From the NCBI GenBank assembly GCA_947501695.1, contig CANMWO010000001.1, positions 868,001-932,000 on the forward strand: 64,000 bases of DNA. The letters are read 5' to 3'. The notes below the pieces were generated by a model. The model ran no database searches. It had not been told where the DNA came from and worked only from the letters and a program-made list of their open reading frames with translations. This DNA is from an uncultured Sphingomonadaceae bacterium (lineage in GTDB: Bacteria; Pseudomonadota; Alphaproteobacteria; Sphingomonadales; Sphingomonadaceae). A program made the translations under genes and the position numbers. This document shows, one piece after another, positions 19,039-28,003 of this stretch (position 1 is its first letter; each line of letters opens with the position of its first letter).

Positions 19039-19257
19039 ATGAAACAAAAACGAACTAGAAATCTCGTACTGCACAATGAGGGTGCCAAGCATCCTTTTCG
19101 GGTCTCTTTGCCTTTGGAAGTTCTTAAAGTTGTTCAAGACGACGTTATCGCGGTGGAAGCTGTGGCGCCGCCCAAAAAATGGTTGAACGAAGATGCAAGC
19201 TTGTTCGTACTGAGCTTTTCAGCCTTTTTCACGGCATTTTATCTGTTCATATTCTAA
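19039..19257 (+). CDS. Small membrane-anchored protein, unknown
   Basis: This 72-residue ORF begins MKQKRTRNLVLHNEG, with a basic start and a mixed central region (PFRVSLPLEVLKVVQDD). It ends in a hydrophobic, aromatic-rich segment, LFVLSFSAFFTAFYLFIF, that could be a C-terminal tail anchor. The composition looks protein-like and no larger ORF opposes it, but no strong ribosome site is visible. The family is unrecognised. It converges with the MFS gene. Confidence 0.55.
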   Translation: MKQKRTRNLVLHNEGAKHPFRVSLPLEVLKVVQDDVIAVEAVAPPKKWLNEDASLFVLSFSAFFTAFYLFIF

Positions 19258-19275
19258 AGAATATTGCGACCTAGT

Positions 19276-20562
19276 TTAATCGCAAGCGAGATGAAGCTGC
19301 CAACCCAGCCATGAAGCTACCAAACACATGGCGGCGACAAGTAGCAATTGCTCTGTCGTCGATACACCGAGCATGCTTAACCCCAATGCCGCCAGAGCCC
19401 CGAGTACCATGCACCCGGAATTGACCACGTTGTTGGCAGCAATGGTTCGCGCTGTTTCGCTAATATCCACGGTCGTGGTGAGAAAGGCATAAAGCGGGAC
19501 AACGAACATGCCGCCAAAAACTGAAACACCGGCCAATGTCCCTAAAAGCGCCCAAGCACCGTCATGCTGCATGAAGGTTTGGAACGTATAGAGCTCGCCG
19601 TTCGGTAGGCCTTCCCAACCGCGCGCTATGAAAAATAGGATCAATACGAATACACCCATCGCTATGACACTGATCGGCGCATAGCGAGCAGATACCTGGC
19701 TTTTTAGAAGACGATTTATCAGGATTGATCCGATCGCAATGCCGATGGAAAAGACGCCGAGGAAGAGACTGGCTACAGCAGGCGTTGCTGTTAGCACGTT
19801 CTCGACCAGCGGCGGAAATTGGATGATCAGCACCGAACCGATGGTCCAGAAAAAGCTGATGGCCACAATGGCGAGGAACAATCGTCTAATGTGAAGTGTT
19901 GCAGAGATTAGCTTTATTGATGAGCGAATAAAGTTGAAATCAATTTTTTCGACTTCTTTCTGAGGTGGTGCGCTTGGAAGAAACTGCGCGCCGACGCGTC
20001 CGACCAAAGCTACAAAAAATACCGAAATAACAGCTATCTCTACGCCATTTCCGTTTCTATCGATGATGATGCCGCCCAATATCGTTCCTGCCAATATCGC
20101 GATGTAGGTGCCGGCCTCTACCAACCCAGTCCCGGCAAGAACTTCATCCTTTTCAAGATGCTGTGGTAAAATGGCATATTTTATCGGACCAAAGAACGTT
20201 GATTGTAAGCCAAGCAGAAATAGCGCTGTGAGCATGATCGGAATGGATTGAAACCAAAGTCCGATCCCGCCGATGATAGCTATCGCTATCTCCAACGTTT
20301 TTACGAGCCTTGTTATTCTTGCCTTGTCATAGTTGTCTGCCAGCTGTCCTGCGAGTGATGAAAACAGAAAAAACGGTAGAATGAAAATCCCTGATGCCAG
20401 AGCGTTAAACTGAAAATCCTGTGCTGGATCCTTATAAATTCCATAGGTTACCAATATCACCATCGAGAATTTGAACAGATTGTCGTTAAAAGCGCCAAGC
20501 AGTTGAGTGATAAAAAGTGGCCAAAAACGACGTTTGGCCAATAGACGAAGAGCTGATGACAT
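19276..20562 (-). CDS. MFS transporter, lysophospholipid-transporter-like
   Basis: This 12-helix major facilitator protein is about 428 residues long. Its start LLAKRRFWPLFITQLLGAFNDNLFK matches the LplT/acyl-ACP-linked subgroup that flips lysophospholipids across the inner membrane. LQSTFFGPIKYAILPQHL is the conserved cytoplasmic loop of that subgroup. The ORF extends 18 codons further upstream; the ATG at MSSALRLLAKRRFW is preferred. An associated acyltransferase/acyl-ACP synthetase domain is absent, so it would act as a stand-alone flippase. It is divergent from pgsA, another phospholipid gene. Confidence 0.88.
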   Translation of the reverse strand: MSSALRLLAKRRFWPLFITQLLGAFNDNLFKFSMVILVTYGIYKDPAQDFQFNALASGIFILPFFLFSSLAGQLADNYDKARITRLVKTLEIAIAIIGGIGLWFQSIPIMLTALFLLGLQSTFFGPIKYAILPQHLEKDEVLAGTGLVEAGTYIAILAGTILGGIIIDRNGNGVEIAVISVFFVALVGRVGAQFLPSAPPQKEVEKIDFNFIRSSIKLISATLHIRRLFLAIVAISFFWTIGSVLIIQFPPLVENVLTATPAVASLFLGVFSIGIAIGSILINRLLKSQVSARYAPISVIAMGVFVLILFFIARGWEGLPNGELYTFQTFMQHDGAWALLGTLAGVSVFGGMFVVPLYAFLTTTVDISETARTIAANNVVNSGCMVLGALAALGLSMLGVSTTEQLLLVAAMCLVASWLGWQLHLACD

Positions 20563-20721
20563 GTTGGGGTTTTCCTGTTGTTGAACGCTGTCAGACAGGG
20601 GATGAATTCCGTCCACACCCTAGCGATGTTAATCGATTGCGCAAGGCGCTGAATCTTCAAAAGTTTCATCATTAGTGGCAGGATAACAAGGATAGGATTT
20701 AACTTTTTGCGAAATCTCGTT

Positions 20722-21288
20722 ATGGCTGCGGATAATATGCTGAATCTTCCAAATATTTTGACGCTTTCGCGGATATTCACAGTACCTTTTCTGGTAGCGC
20801 TATTATGGTGGCCGGACTGGAAGCTGGGATATCTGCTGGCAACCGTGCTCTACACCTTGATGGCTATTACCGACTATTTCGATGGCTATCTTGCTCGTTC
20901 GCAAGGGACAGTCTCGAAGCTTGGTATATTTCTTGACCCGATTGCCGACAAAATTATGGTGGCGTCTGTTATTCTTATACTTTGTGCCACTGGCGACATA
21001 AAGGGCTATAGTGTTATTGCAGCTCTTATTATCTTGCTGCGAGAGATAGCGGTCTCTGGATTGCGCGAGTTTCTTGCTGGTCTCCAAGTTAGTGTGCCCG
21101 TTTCTCAGCTGGCAAAATGGAAGACAACATTCCAGCTGATTTCACTGGGCGCATTGATACTGGCTGGCGGCTTGCCACAATTTGAGTTCATCCAGATGGT
21201 TGGTATTTGGACGCTCTGGGCCGCTGCAATTTTGACGCTTATCACTGGCTGGGATTATCTTCGGGTTGGTCTCAAGCACATGGATTAG
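20722..21288 (+). CDS. pgsA: CDP-diacylglycerol-glycerol-3-phosphate 3-phosphatidyltransferase
   Basis: PgsA makes phosphatidylglycerophosphate, the committed step of phosphatidylglycerol and cardiolipin synthesis. The CDP-alcohol phosphotransferase motif is DYFDGYLARSQGTVSKLG then FLDPIADK, with all conserved aspartates present. There are several membrane helices. The listed ORF begins at a TTG; the ATG at 20722 (MAADNMLNLPNIL) is preferred, with the ATG at 20737 as an alternative. It is followed closely by moaD and moaE, a frequent alphaproteobacterial arrangement. Confidence 0.95.
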   Translation: MAADNMLNLPNILTLSRIFTVPFLVALLWWPDWKLGYLLATVLYTLMAITDYFDGYLARSQGTVSKLGIFLDPIADKIMVASVILILCATGDIKGYSVIAALIILLREIAVSGLREFLAGLQVSVPVSQLAKWKTTFQLISLGALILAGGLPQFEFIQMVGIWTLWAAAILTLITGWDYLRVGLKHMD

Positions 21289-21300
21289 GTTATCGCTACC

Positions 21301-21564
21301 ATGTCGCATCAACTTAACGTCGTTTATTTTTCTTGGGTCAAAGAACGGATTGGTCGTGATCAAGATATAATTGATTGTCCGGAAAATGCTGAAACCGTCG
21401 CCCAAATTCTTGAGTTTCTTCAAAGCAAAGATGCGGTCTATCAAGAGGTTTTTGCCGATCTGAAAAAGCTTCGTTTCGCTTTAGATCAGGATTTTGTCGG
21501 ACTGGAAACCCTTCTGGGTTCAGCAAAGGAACTAGCGATATTTCCGCCGGTCACAGGCGGATGA
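21301..21564 (+). CDS. moaD: Molybdopterin synthase small subunit MoaD
   Basis: MoaD is the ubiquitin-like sulfur carrier of molybdopterin synthase. The protein is 87 residues long and ends in the required Gly-Gly (FPPVTGG), which is thiocarboxylated before donating sulfur. The N-terminal strand VVYFSWVKERIGRDQD is typical. Its stop overlaps the moaE start (ATGA), indicating translational coupling. It lies 12 bases after pgsA. Confidence 0.95.
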   Translation: MSHQLNVVYFSWVKERIGRDQDIIDCPENAETVAQILEFLQSKDAVYQEVFADLKKLRFALDQDFVGLETLLGSAKELAIFPPVTGG

Positions 21565-22004
21565 TTTCCATAGCAGTTCAAGAAAATGATTTTGAATCCG
21601 GTACGGAAATCAATCGACTGTCAGCGATGGGCGGCGGCGCAATATCCAGTTTTGTCGGGCAAGTGAGAGGCGACGGGAAGTTGCGTGCGCTGGAACTTGA
21701 GCATTATCCGGCGATGACAGAAAAAGCCCTGCGCAAAATTGCCGTTAAAGCATCAGAGCAATGGGCGTTGCATGGCATTACGATCATCCACAGGGTCGGG
21801 CGACTACAAGTGGGAGAGCAAATTGTATTGGTCTGCACCTGTTCTGATCATCGGCAGGCTGCGATTGAAGCCTGCTCTTATATCATGGACCAATTGAAAA
21901 CAGTCGCGCCGTTCTGGAAAAAAGAAATACTGCAAGATGGCACCGAAAATTGGGTTGAAGAACGTCAATCTGATTTAGACGCGGCACAATATTGGAAGAA
22001 TTAA
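21561..22004 (+). CDS. moaE: Molybdopterin synthase large subunit MoaE
   Basis: MoaE is the catalytic subunit that converts precursor Z (cPMP) to molybdopterin with MoaD. Its 147 residues include the GAISSFVGQVRGDGK motif, LELEHYPAMTEKAL, the HRVGRLQVGEQIVLV core and the catalytic lysine region PFWKKEIL. No moaA, moaC or moeA is present in this window. It converges tail-to-tail with oxyR, the stop codons overlapping. Confidence 0.96.
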   Translation: MISIAVQENDFESGTEINRLSAMGGGAISSFVGQVRGDGKLRALELEHYPAMTEKALRKIAVKASEQWALHGITIIHRVGRLQVGEQIVLVCTCSDHRQAAIEACSYIMDQLKTVAPFWKKEILQDGTENWVEERQSDLDAAQYWKN

Positions 22005-22927
22005 GCTGCGCTTTCTTTTACCCAGCTTTGTCCTTGCCGCATAATCTCGGCTAAGAGCTTGAACTCTTCCCGGCGCGGGCTGTTTTTACGCCAGACAAGC
22101 GCAATGTCGCGAAATGCGCGATCAGATTTGATGGGACGTGCGATAATATCGGTATGAGCCAAAATGCCGCTATCGATTGCCATTTTGGGCAATAATGTCA
22201 GTCCAAGTGCATTGTCGACCATCTGGACCAGCGTGTGGAGCGAGGTGCCCATCATTCGGGCCGAAGCCCTCAATTCAGGGCGATTGCAAGCCGCGAGCGC
22301 ATGATCCTTCAAACAATGGCCATCTTCGAGCAGCAACAAACGGTTTTCGTCAATATTGGCTGGATCCACCAATTTGGGAGGATCCCGGGGGTCATCTTTT
22401 GGAAAGGCGATGAAAATTTCATCGTTAAACAAAACTTCGGATTCTATGTCACCGCAAGGGAAGGGCAGAGCGAGCAAGACGCAGTCCACCTTGCCATGGC
22501 TGAGCGAGTCGCAAGCCGCATGGCTGGTTTCTTCTTTTAGATAGAGCTTAAGCTCTGGTCGTTCTTGGCGTAGGCGGGGCAGGAGTCTGGGCAATAAAAA
22601 GGGAGCGATCGTTGGAATGACGCTCATTCGAACATCGCCGACTAGCGGTTGGCCAGCAGAGCGCGCCATATCAGAGAGTTCCTCGGCTTCACGAAGAATG
22701 CGATGTGCTTTCTCGACCATTTGTTTGCCAAGTTCCGTAAAGCGCACGACACGGCGGGTTCGTTCCACCAACATCACATCAAGCAACGTCTCTAGCTCCT
22801 TAATACCTGCGGACAATGTTGATTGTGTCACGTAGCAAGCTTCTGCAGCCCGCCCGAAATGGCCATGTTCTTCGAGCGCCACCAGATATTGCAGCTGTTT
22901 GAGCGTAGGTAGATAGTTTGACATCAT
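22001..22927 (-). CDS. oxyR: LysR-type hydrogen peroxide sensor OxyR
   Basis: This 308-residue LysR regulator is identified as OxyR by the two redox cysteines in LEDGHCLKDHALAAC (Cys205 and Cys214). Other typical parts are the N-terminal helix-turn-helix (GRAAEACYVTQSTLSAGIKE) and the C-terminal DNALGLTLLPKMA. OxyR activates peroxide-defence genes when oxidised. In this window katG at 42149 is the obvious candidate target, although it is 20 kb away and no OxyR site was certain by eye. Confidence 0.95.
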   Translation of the reverse strand: MMSNYLPTLKQLQYLVALEEHGHFGRAAEACYVTQSTLSAGIKELETLLDVMLVERTRRVVRFTELGKQMVEKAHRILREAEELSDMARSAGQPLVGDVRMSVIPTIAPFLLPRLLPRLRQERPELKLYLKEETSHAACDSLSHGKVDCVLLALPFPCGDIESEVLFNDEIFIAFPKDDPRDPPKLVDPANIDENRLLLLEDGHCLKDHALAACNRPELRASARMMGTSLHTLVQMVDNALGLTLLPKMAIDSGILAHTDIIARPIKSDRAFRDIALVWRKNSPRREEFKLLAEIMRQGQSWVKESAA

Positions 22928-23076
22928 TTGGTCCTTCGATGAATAGGCTCTCGGTAATTCAATATGGTGATAAATACGAGTGCAAAAGGACAGGTTTCAA
23001 ATGAGTTGCAAGAAAGGACTGGAAATTTTGCTCTTCGAACCTTAGTTTGTAAATTGTAAAATCTCCGGAGGAAAAT

Positions 23077-23781
23077 ATGTTTCGGGACTTAGGTGAATAT
23101 TTGGACTCCATAAAAGCGCGTGACCCTGCACCTCGTTCACGGTGGGAAGTGCTTCTCTATCCGGGAGTCTTGGCCGTTGGCTTGCATCGTGTGGCCCACT
23201 GGTTGTTTAAGGGCGAGCTCTTTTTCTTCGCCCGGTTCGTGAATCATTTTTCCCGTCTGTTTACGGCAATTGATATTCATCCAGGCGCCAAGATTGGCCG
23301 TCATTTATTTATAGATCACGGATTCTCGGTTATTGGTGAGACTGCTGAAATTGGCGATAATGTAACGATTTATCAGTGCGTGACGCTGGGTGGAACGAAC
23401 CCGACCAACGGAGTAGGCGGAAAGCGTCATCCGACTATAGAGAATGACGCTATTTTGGGTTCTGGTGCGCAGATATTGGGACCGATTATCGTCGGTAAAA
23501 GATCACGCATTGGTGCAAATGCGGTTGTAACACAGGATGTTCCCGAAGGCGCAACGATGGTTGGCGTTCGAGCCCGTCCGACGCTGGTTCAAGTAGAGCA
23601 ATATCAAGAAGAATTCACTCCCTATGGTACGCCGTGCAGCGAGGTTTTCGACCCTTCGACGCAGAAGTTGGAAATTTTGCAATGTGAAATGGAGCAATTG
23701 CAAAAGCGCATCGCTGCCTATGCAGAGGGGCGTGACAAGGCCGATGACAGCGACGCGGAAAGCAAACGAGATAGCGCCTGA
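23077..23781 (+). CDS. cysE: Serine O-acetyltransferase (EpsC-type)
   Basis: This 234-residue serine acetyltransferase makes O-acetylserine for cysteine synthesis. The left-handed beta-helix is seen in hexapeptide repeats from IDIHPGAKIGRHLFIDHG onwards, with the catalytic histidines in the HGFSVIGETAEIG and GKRHPTIEN stretches. The N-terminal helical region is short, as in the EpsC type. A strong ribosome site (CCGGAGGAAA) precedes the ATG. The stop overlaps the start of the downstream DUF2794 gene. Confidence 0.95.
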   Translation: MFRDLGEYLDSIKARDPAPRSRWEVLLYPGVLAVGLHRVAHWLFKGELFFFARFVNHFSRLFTAIDIHPGAKIGRHLFIDHGFSVIGETAEIGDNVTIYQCVTLGGTNPTNGVGGKRHPTIENDAILGSGAQILGPIIVGKRSRIGANAVVTQDVPEGATMVGVRARPTLVQVEQYQEEFTPYGTPCSEVFDPSTQKLEILQCEMEQLQKRIAAYAEGRDKADDSDAESKRDSA

Positions 23782-24137
23782 TGCGCTCTGAAGATTCCAA
23801 CGTTTCTTCGTTCCCCCATAGGCATACATCGGTCGCGCAAGTAGGTTTTGAGCGAAAAGAAATCGAGCGTATTCTCAACTTATATGGGCGAATGGTCGCC
23901 GCTGGACATTGGCGCGATTATGCTATGGATATGAGCAAGGATGCTGCTATTTTTGCTGCTTTTCGTCGGACGTCTGAAAGGCCGCAAATGCGGATTGAGA
24001 AACGTCCGGCCGATCGCAACAAGCAAGGTATGTGGACGTTGCATGGTGAGCATGGACAGATATTGAAGCGCGGTCATGATCTTGCCGGGGTACTTGCCCC
24101 AATGGAACGCAAGTTGCTGAAATTGGTCTCAGATTAA
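23781..24137 (+). CDS. DUF2794 domain protein
   Basis: This 118-residue protein matches the alphaproteobacterial DUF2794 family. It has FERKEIERILNLYGRMVAAGHWRDYAMD and, near the C-terminus, GMWTLHGEHGQILKRGHDLAG. The function is unknown. Its start overlaps the cysE stop, so it is translationally coupled to cysteine synthesis, a placement seen in other alphaproteobacteria from memory. It has no transmembrane segments and appears cytoplasmic. Confidence 0.9.
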   Translation: MRSEDSNVSSFPHRHTSVAQVGFERKEIERILNLYGRMVAAGHWRDYAMDMSKDAAIFAAFRRTSERPQMRIEKRPADRNKQGMWTLHGEHGQILKRGHDLAGVLAPMERKLLKLVSD

Positions 24138-24182
24138 GACGTTTTAGTTCCATAAACTGCAAAAAAGATGTTCGTAAAAAAA

Positions 24183-24200
24183 CTGCAATAAAACTGACGT
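24183..24200 (+). promoter_or_regulatory. Pho-box-like site upstream of the porin
   Basis: CTGCAATAAAACTGACGT contains two CTG-starting half-sites 11 bases apart with an A-rich middle, the spacing of the PhoB box (consensus CTGTCATAAAT repeated). Each half-site deviates from consensus. It is placed about 70 bases before the porin gene next to the phosphate regulon. It is a candidate only. Confidence 0.4.
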
Positions 24201-24266
24201 TTTCTCGAAACGTAACCATCATACAGCGGTAACCAACACGCTATCAATTGGTTAGGGATTCGATAC

Positions 24267-25622
24267 ATGACACTCAAAACTCTCCTCATTGGCGGTGCCG
24301 CTATCGTTGCACTGGTTCCAGCTCAGGCATATGCCGCTCCCATTTCGAGCGAAGAAGCGGCTGCACTTATAGAACGGCTCAATCAACTCGAACAGGAAGT
24401 CGTGAGCTTGCGTAAGCAGCTTGGAAATGTTGAAACGGTGCAGCAACAACAAGGCGAGCAGGTTGCCAAGGTCGAAAAGGTGACGCAGGTAAAAGAAAAA
24501 ACCAGCATCAAGTTTAAGGGTGCCCCAGAACTAAAGACCGACGATGGCTGGAGCTTTAAACCACGTGGTCGTATCCTTTATGATTTCAATAATTTGTCAT
24601 CTGTACCGTCAACAATTGATATTGCCGGAGAGGGCTTTTCCAATGAAGCGCGTCGTGTACGGCTTGGTGTTCAGGGTAAAATTCCGGGTGGTTTTGGATA
24701 TAAGCTTGAGGCGGACCTTTTAGATGGCGTGGAGCTAACGGATGCTTATCTGGACTATAAAAGTGGCGGACTAACGGTAACCGTTGGACAACATAATAAT
24801 TTTCAGTCGCTCGAAGAAATATCAAGTAGTAATGATACCAGCTTTATCGAACGTTCAGCCTTTACAGATGCTTTTGGTTTTCAACGTAAAGTCGGCGTTT
24901 CGGCGGCTTACAAGACTGGCGATGTGTTGCTACAGGGCGGTGTATTTACCGACAACATAGATGATCTGAGCGACGGTAATGATAGCATTAGTATTGACGG
25001 TCGCGTTGTTTTTGCACCGAAATTGGGCGATGCTCAACTTCACCTCGGCGGCTCTGTTCACTGGACTGATCTTGGGGATACAATAGATTCAGTTCGGTAC
25101 CGCCAACGGCCTTTGATCCACAGCGTTGGAACACGCTTTATCAATACCGATAACATTGCTGCCGACGAGCAACTGACTTATGGCCTTGAAGCAGCGGTAA
25201 TCTCTGGACGTTTCCATGCGGCAGCCGAAACTCATTGGGCAAAAGTCAGTCGACCGGGATTGGCTAATCCCACATTCTTTGGTGGCTCGATCGAAGCTGG
25301 GCTATTCCTGACAGATGACAAGCGCGAATATAAGGGTGGTGTATTTAAAGGCGTGAAGGTTAAAAATCCGATCGGTTCCGGAGGCTCTGGTGCCTGGCAG
25401 GTGAATGTACGCTATGATCGCCTTGACCTTACTGACGCCGGAATCATTGGTGGAACGCAGGACGGCTATATGGCTTCATTGATCTGGACGCCGGTCGACT
25501 ATGTCCGCTTCCTCGTGAATTACGGCCATCTGTCTTATGGTAATGCGCTTGGTATCGTGACGGGAGCCCCCGATGATTATTCGGTCGATGTGATTGGAGC
25601 GCGGGCGCAAATTGCTTTTTAG
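24267..25622 (+). CDS. OprO/OprP-type phosphate/polyphosphate-selective porin
   Basis: This 451-residue outer-membrane beta-barrel has a signal peptide (ending AYAAP), a short coiled-coil trimerisation helix (ALIERLNQLEQEVVSLRKQL, residues 35-54) and a barrel domain of the porin_O_P family, starting at DDGWSFKPRGRILYDFNN. It ends in an aromatic residue (QIAF), as outer-membrane proteins need. The genes on its downstream side are phoB and the pst operon, and a Pho-box-like site lies upstream, so a role in phosphate uptake under starvation is inferred. Confidence 0.93.
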   Translation: MTLKTLLIGGAAIVALVPAQAYAAPISSEEAAALIERLNQLEQEVVSLRKQLGNVETVQQQQGEQVAKVEKVTQVKEKTSIKFKGAPELKTDDGWSFKPRGRILYDFNNLSSVPSTIDIAGEGFSNEARRVRLGVQGKIPGGFGYKLEADLLDGVELTDAYLDYKSGGLTVTVGQHNNFQSLEEISSSNDTSFIERSAFTDAFGFQRKVGVSAAYKTGDVLLQGGVFTDNIDDLSDGNDSISIDGRVVFAPKLGDAQLHLGGSVHWTDLGDTIDSVRYRQRPLIHSVGTRFINTDNIAADEQLTYGLEAAVISGRFHAAAETHWAKVSRPGLANPTFFGGSIEAGLFLTDDKREYKGGVFKGVKVKNPIGSGGSGAWQVNVRYDRLDLTDAGIIGGTQDGYMASLIWTPVDYVRFLVNYGHLSYGNALGIVTGAPDDYSVDVIGARAQIAF

Positions 25623-25644
25623 CAACTCCGCATAAGGCAAATAG

Positions 25645-25672
25645 AAAAGGCCGGTTTTGACCGGCCTTTTTG
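25645..25672. terminator. Bidirectional terminator between the porin and phoB
   Basis: AAAAGGCCGG-TTTTGA-CCGGCCTTTT is a perfect hairpin with A and T tracts on both sides, between two convergent genes. It can end both transcripts. Confidence 0.9.
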
Positions 25673-25697
25673 TATCAAAATTAGAGGGAAATCTAAG

Positions 25698-26393
25698 CTA
25701 AGCTGCTTCCGTATCCAGGGCATATCCAGCAGAGCGAACGGTTCGGATGACGTCCGGGCGCTCGTTTGCGTTCAGAGCTTTGCGGAGGCGCCGGATATGC
25801 ACGTCGACCGTGCGGAGCTCTATATCGCTATCCTGTCCCCAGACGCTGTCGAGTAAGCGCTCGCGGGAGAAAACCCAATTGGGGTGCTCCAAAAAATGTC
25901 GCAGCAGACGAAATTCAGTAGGCCCCAAAGGAATTGTATCGCCATCGCGCTTCACTTTATGGCCAACGGTGTCCATTTCCAGATCGCCAAAAGCTAGTTT
26001 TTCGCCGGCTAGGGCAGGGCGCACCCGGCGCAGCACGGCTTTAACTCGGGCAATTAACTCGCGCGGACTGAACGGTTTTGTAATATAATCATCGGCACCG
26101 GTTTCTAGGCCACGAATCTTGTCTTCTTCCTCGCCACGTGCAGTGAGCATGATGATTGGAATATTAGCGGTTTCTGAGGATCGGCGCAGGCGGCGGCAAA
26201 CTTCAATGCCGGATAGATTTTCAATCATCCAATCCAACAATATAACATCGGGCCGGTTTTCCTTGACCAGCAGTAAGGCTTCTTCGCCATCAGCTGTGTG
26301 AATGACGTCATATTCTTCTTTTTTGAAGTTCCATGACAATAGCTCCGCTAGAGCCGCATCATCTTCTACCAGTAACAGTTTTGCGTTGGACAT
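25698..26393 (-). CDS. phoB: Phosphate regulon response regulator PhoB
   Basis: PhoB is an OmpR-type response regulator. The receiver domain has an acidic pocket (LLVEDDAAL), the phosphorylated Asp54 in VILLDWMIEN and the lysine in YITKPFSPREL. The winged-helix domain covers about residues 130-228 (LLDSVWGQDSDIELRTVDVHIRRLRKAL is the recognition region). It is the last gene of the phoR-pstSCAB-phoU-phoB cluster and is 4 bases after phoU. Confidence 0.97.
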   Translation of the reverse strand: MSNAKLLLVEDDAALAELLSWNFKKEEYDVIHTADGEEALLLVKENRPDVILLDWMIENLSGIEVCRRLRRSSETANIPIIMLTARGEEEDKIRGLETGADDYITKPFSPRELIARVKAVLRRVRPALAGEKLAFGDLEMDTVGHKVKRDGDTIPLGPTEFRLLRHFLEHPNWVFSRERLLDSVWGQDSDIELRTVDVHIRRLRKALNANERPDVIRTVRSAGYALDTEAA

Positions 26394-26397
26394 ATTG

Positions 26398-27123
26398 CTA
26401 TCTCCCGGTTGTAGGCTCTTCTAAAAGATCAGTAGGGTTTTCGCCGCGATCGCGTTCGGGCATCGGTTCACCCTTGGCAGCAAAATAGACCATTTCCGCA
26501 ACATTTGTTGCGTGATCGCCAATGCGTTCGAGATTTTTGGCGATGAAAAGCAGGTGAGCCGCTTCCCCAATATCCTTGGGATTTTCGATCATATAGGTGA
26601 TTACTGACCGGAAAATGCTGGTGTAAAAATCATCAACAATCTGGTCCCGTTCGCTGACTTCCAACGCAAGGTCAGCGTCGCGTCGTGCAAAGGCTTCCAG
26701 AGCGTCACGTACCAGCTCTGAAGCAATGTTTGACATAGATGGTAACAGTGAGGCTGGCCCCAATTTATGAGTGCTGGCAATGACCGGGACACGTTTCGCG
26801 ATATTCTTGGCATAGTCACCGATGCGCTCAACAACGCCAGATATCTTGAATGTCGCGATGAGTTCGCGGAGATCGTCGGCCATAGGCGCTCGTAGAGCTA
26901 TGGTCTGAAATGTCAGTTCATCAATGCGTTTTTCAAGCTCATCAATTAACTTATCTTCTGCGACGACTTCTTCAGCCAATTTCAAATCATGTTTCTCAAG
27001 TGCACGCATGGCTTTAGCTATAGCCTGTTCGCTGCGACCACCAATTTCTGCAACCATTCCGCGCAGCTCGTTAATGTCAGTATCAAAGGCTTTTACGGTA
27101 TGTTCTGTTCCGGTATTGGCCAT
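26398..27123 (-). CDS. phoU: Phosphate signalling protein PhoU
   Basis: PhoU is a two-repeat helical metal-binding regulator linking PstSCAB to PhoR. Its 241 residues have the two PhoU repeats (about residues 15-105 and 120-215), and the acidic metal cluster motif EERIGDYAKNIA-type appears as VERIGDYAKNIAKR and LERIGDHATNVAEM. It restrains Pho signalling when phosphate is ample. It sits between pstB and phoB on the same strand. Confidence 0.97.
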   Translation of the reverse strand: MANTGTEHTVKAFDTDINELRGMVAEIGGRSEQAIAKAMRALEKHDLKLAEEVVAEDKLIDELEKRIDELTFQTIALRAPMADDLRELIATFKISGVVERIGDYAKNIAKRVPVIASTHKLGPASLLPSMSNIASELVRDALEAFARRDADLALEVSERDQIVDDFYTSIFRSVITYMIENPKDIGEAAHLLFIAKNLERIGDHATNVAEMVYFAAKGEPMPERDRGENPTDLLEEPTTGR

Positions 27124-27152
27124 CTATCGGGTTCCTTCCCTTTTCGATCCGC

Positions 27153-27995
27153 TTAACCGTAGCGTCCGGTTATATAGTCCCGCGTCTTTTCCTGTGTTGG
27201 ATTGGTAAATATGTCTGATGTTACGCCATATTCCACCAGTGTTCCCAAATGGAAAAAGGCGGTACGTTGCGACACACGGGCAGCTTGCTGCATATTATGC
27301 GTCACGATAACGATGGCATATTTGCCGCGGAGCTCGTGAATGAGTTCTTCAATTTTTGCTGTCGCGATCGGATCAAGCGCTGAGCAAGGTTCGTCCATCA
27401 AGATTACTTCAGGATCGACAGCAATAGCTCTTGCGATACAAAGCCTTTGTTGCTGACCACCGGATAAAGCGGTTCCGCTGTCCTGCAAACGATCTTGTAC
27501 TTCGCCCCACAAGCCTGCCCGTTGGAGAGAAGTCTCAACAATATTATCTAGTTCGTCTTTGCTGGTTGCCAGTCCGTGAATACGCGGGCCGTAAGCGATA
27601 TTGTCATAAATCGATTTGGGAAAGGGATTGGGTTTTTGAAACACCATGCCGACGCGGGCGCGCAGTTGCACGACATCCATTTTTGGCGCGTAAATATCTT
27701 CGCCTTCCAGCGTAATATCACCGGTGACCTTAGCGATAGGAATAGTGTCATTCATCCGGTTTAAACAGCGAAGGAAGGTTGATTTGCCGCAGCCAGAAGG
27801 ACCGATGAAAGCGGTGACATTATCCATTGTTACATCGATGGAGACGCCGTTAATCGCCTGTTTTTCACCATAGAAAACATCCACATTTCGAGTGGTCATT
27901 TTCAATGGCCCATCGCCAGCGGAAATGGCTGGAACTGTGGATTCTGTCATAGTCGAACTTTCACTGGTACTGGCGCTGTCTACTAAATCTGTCAT
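27153..27995 (-). CDS. pstB: Phosphate ABC transporter ATP-binding protein
   Basis: PstB is the ATPase of the high-affinity phosphate importer. In the 280-residue protein the ABC domain has Walker [10 protein letters not shown], signature [16 protein letters not shown] and Walker [14 protein letters not shown]. An N-terminal extension of about 30 serine/threonine-rich residues ([16 protein letters not shown]) is longer than in E. coli. It is adjacent to pstA (8-base gap). Confidence 0.98.
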   Translation of the reverse strand: MTDLVDSASTSESSTMTESTVPAISAGDGPLKMTTRNVDVFYGEKQAINGVSIDVTMDNVTAFIGPSGCGKSTFLRCLNRMNDTIPIAKVTGDITLEGEDIYAPKMDVVQLRARVGMVFQKPNPFPKSIYDNIAYGPRIHGLATSKDELDNIVETSLQRAGLWGEVQDRLQDSGTALSGGQQQRLCIARAIAVDPEVILMDEPCSALDPIATAKIEELIHELRGKYAIVIVTHNMQQAARVSQRTAFFHLGTLVEYGVTSDIFTNPTQEKTRDYITGRYG

Positions 27996-28003
27996 ATCAT
28001 TAT

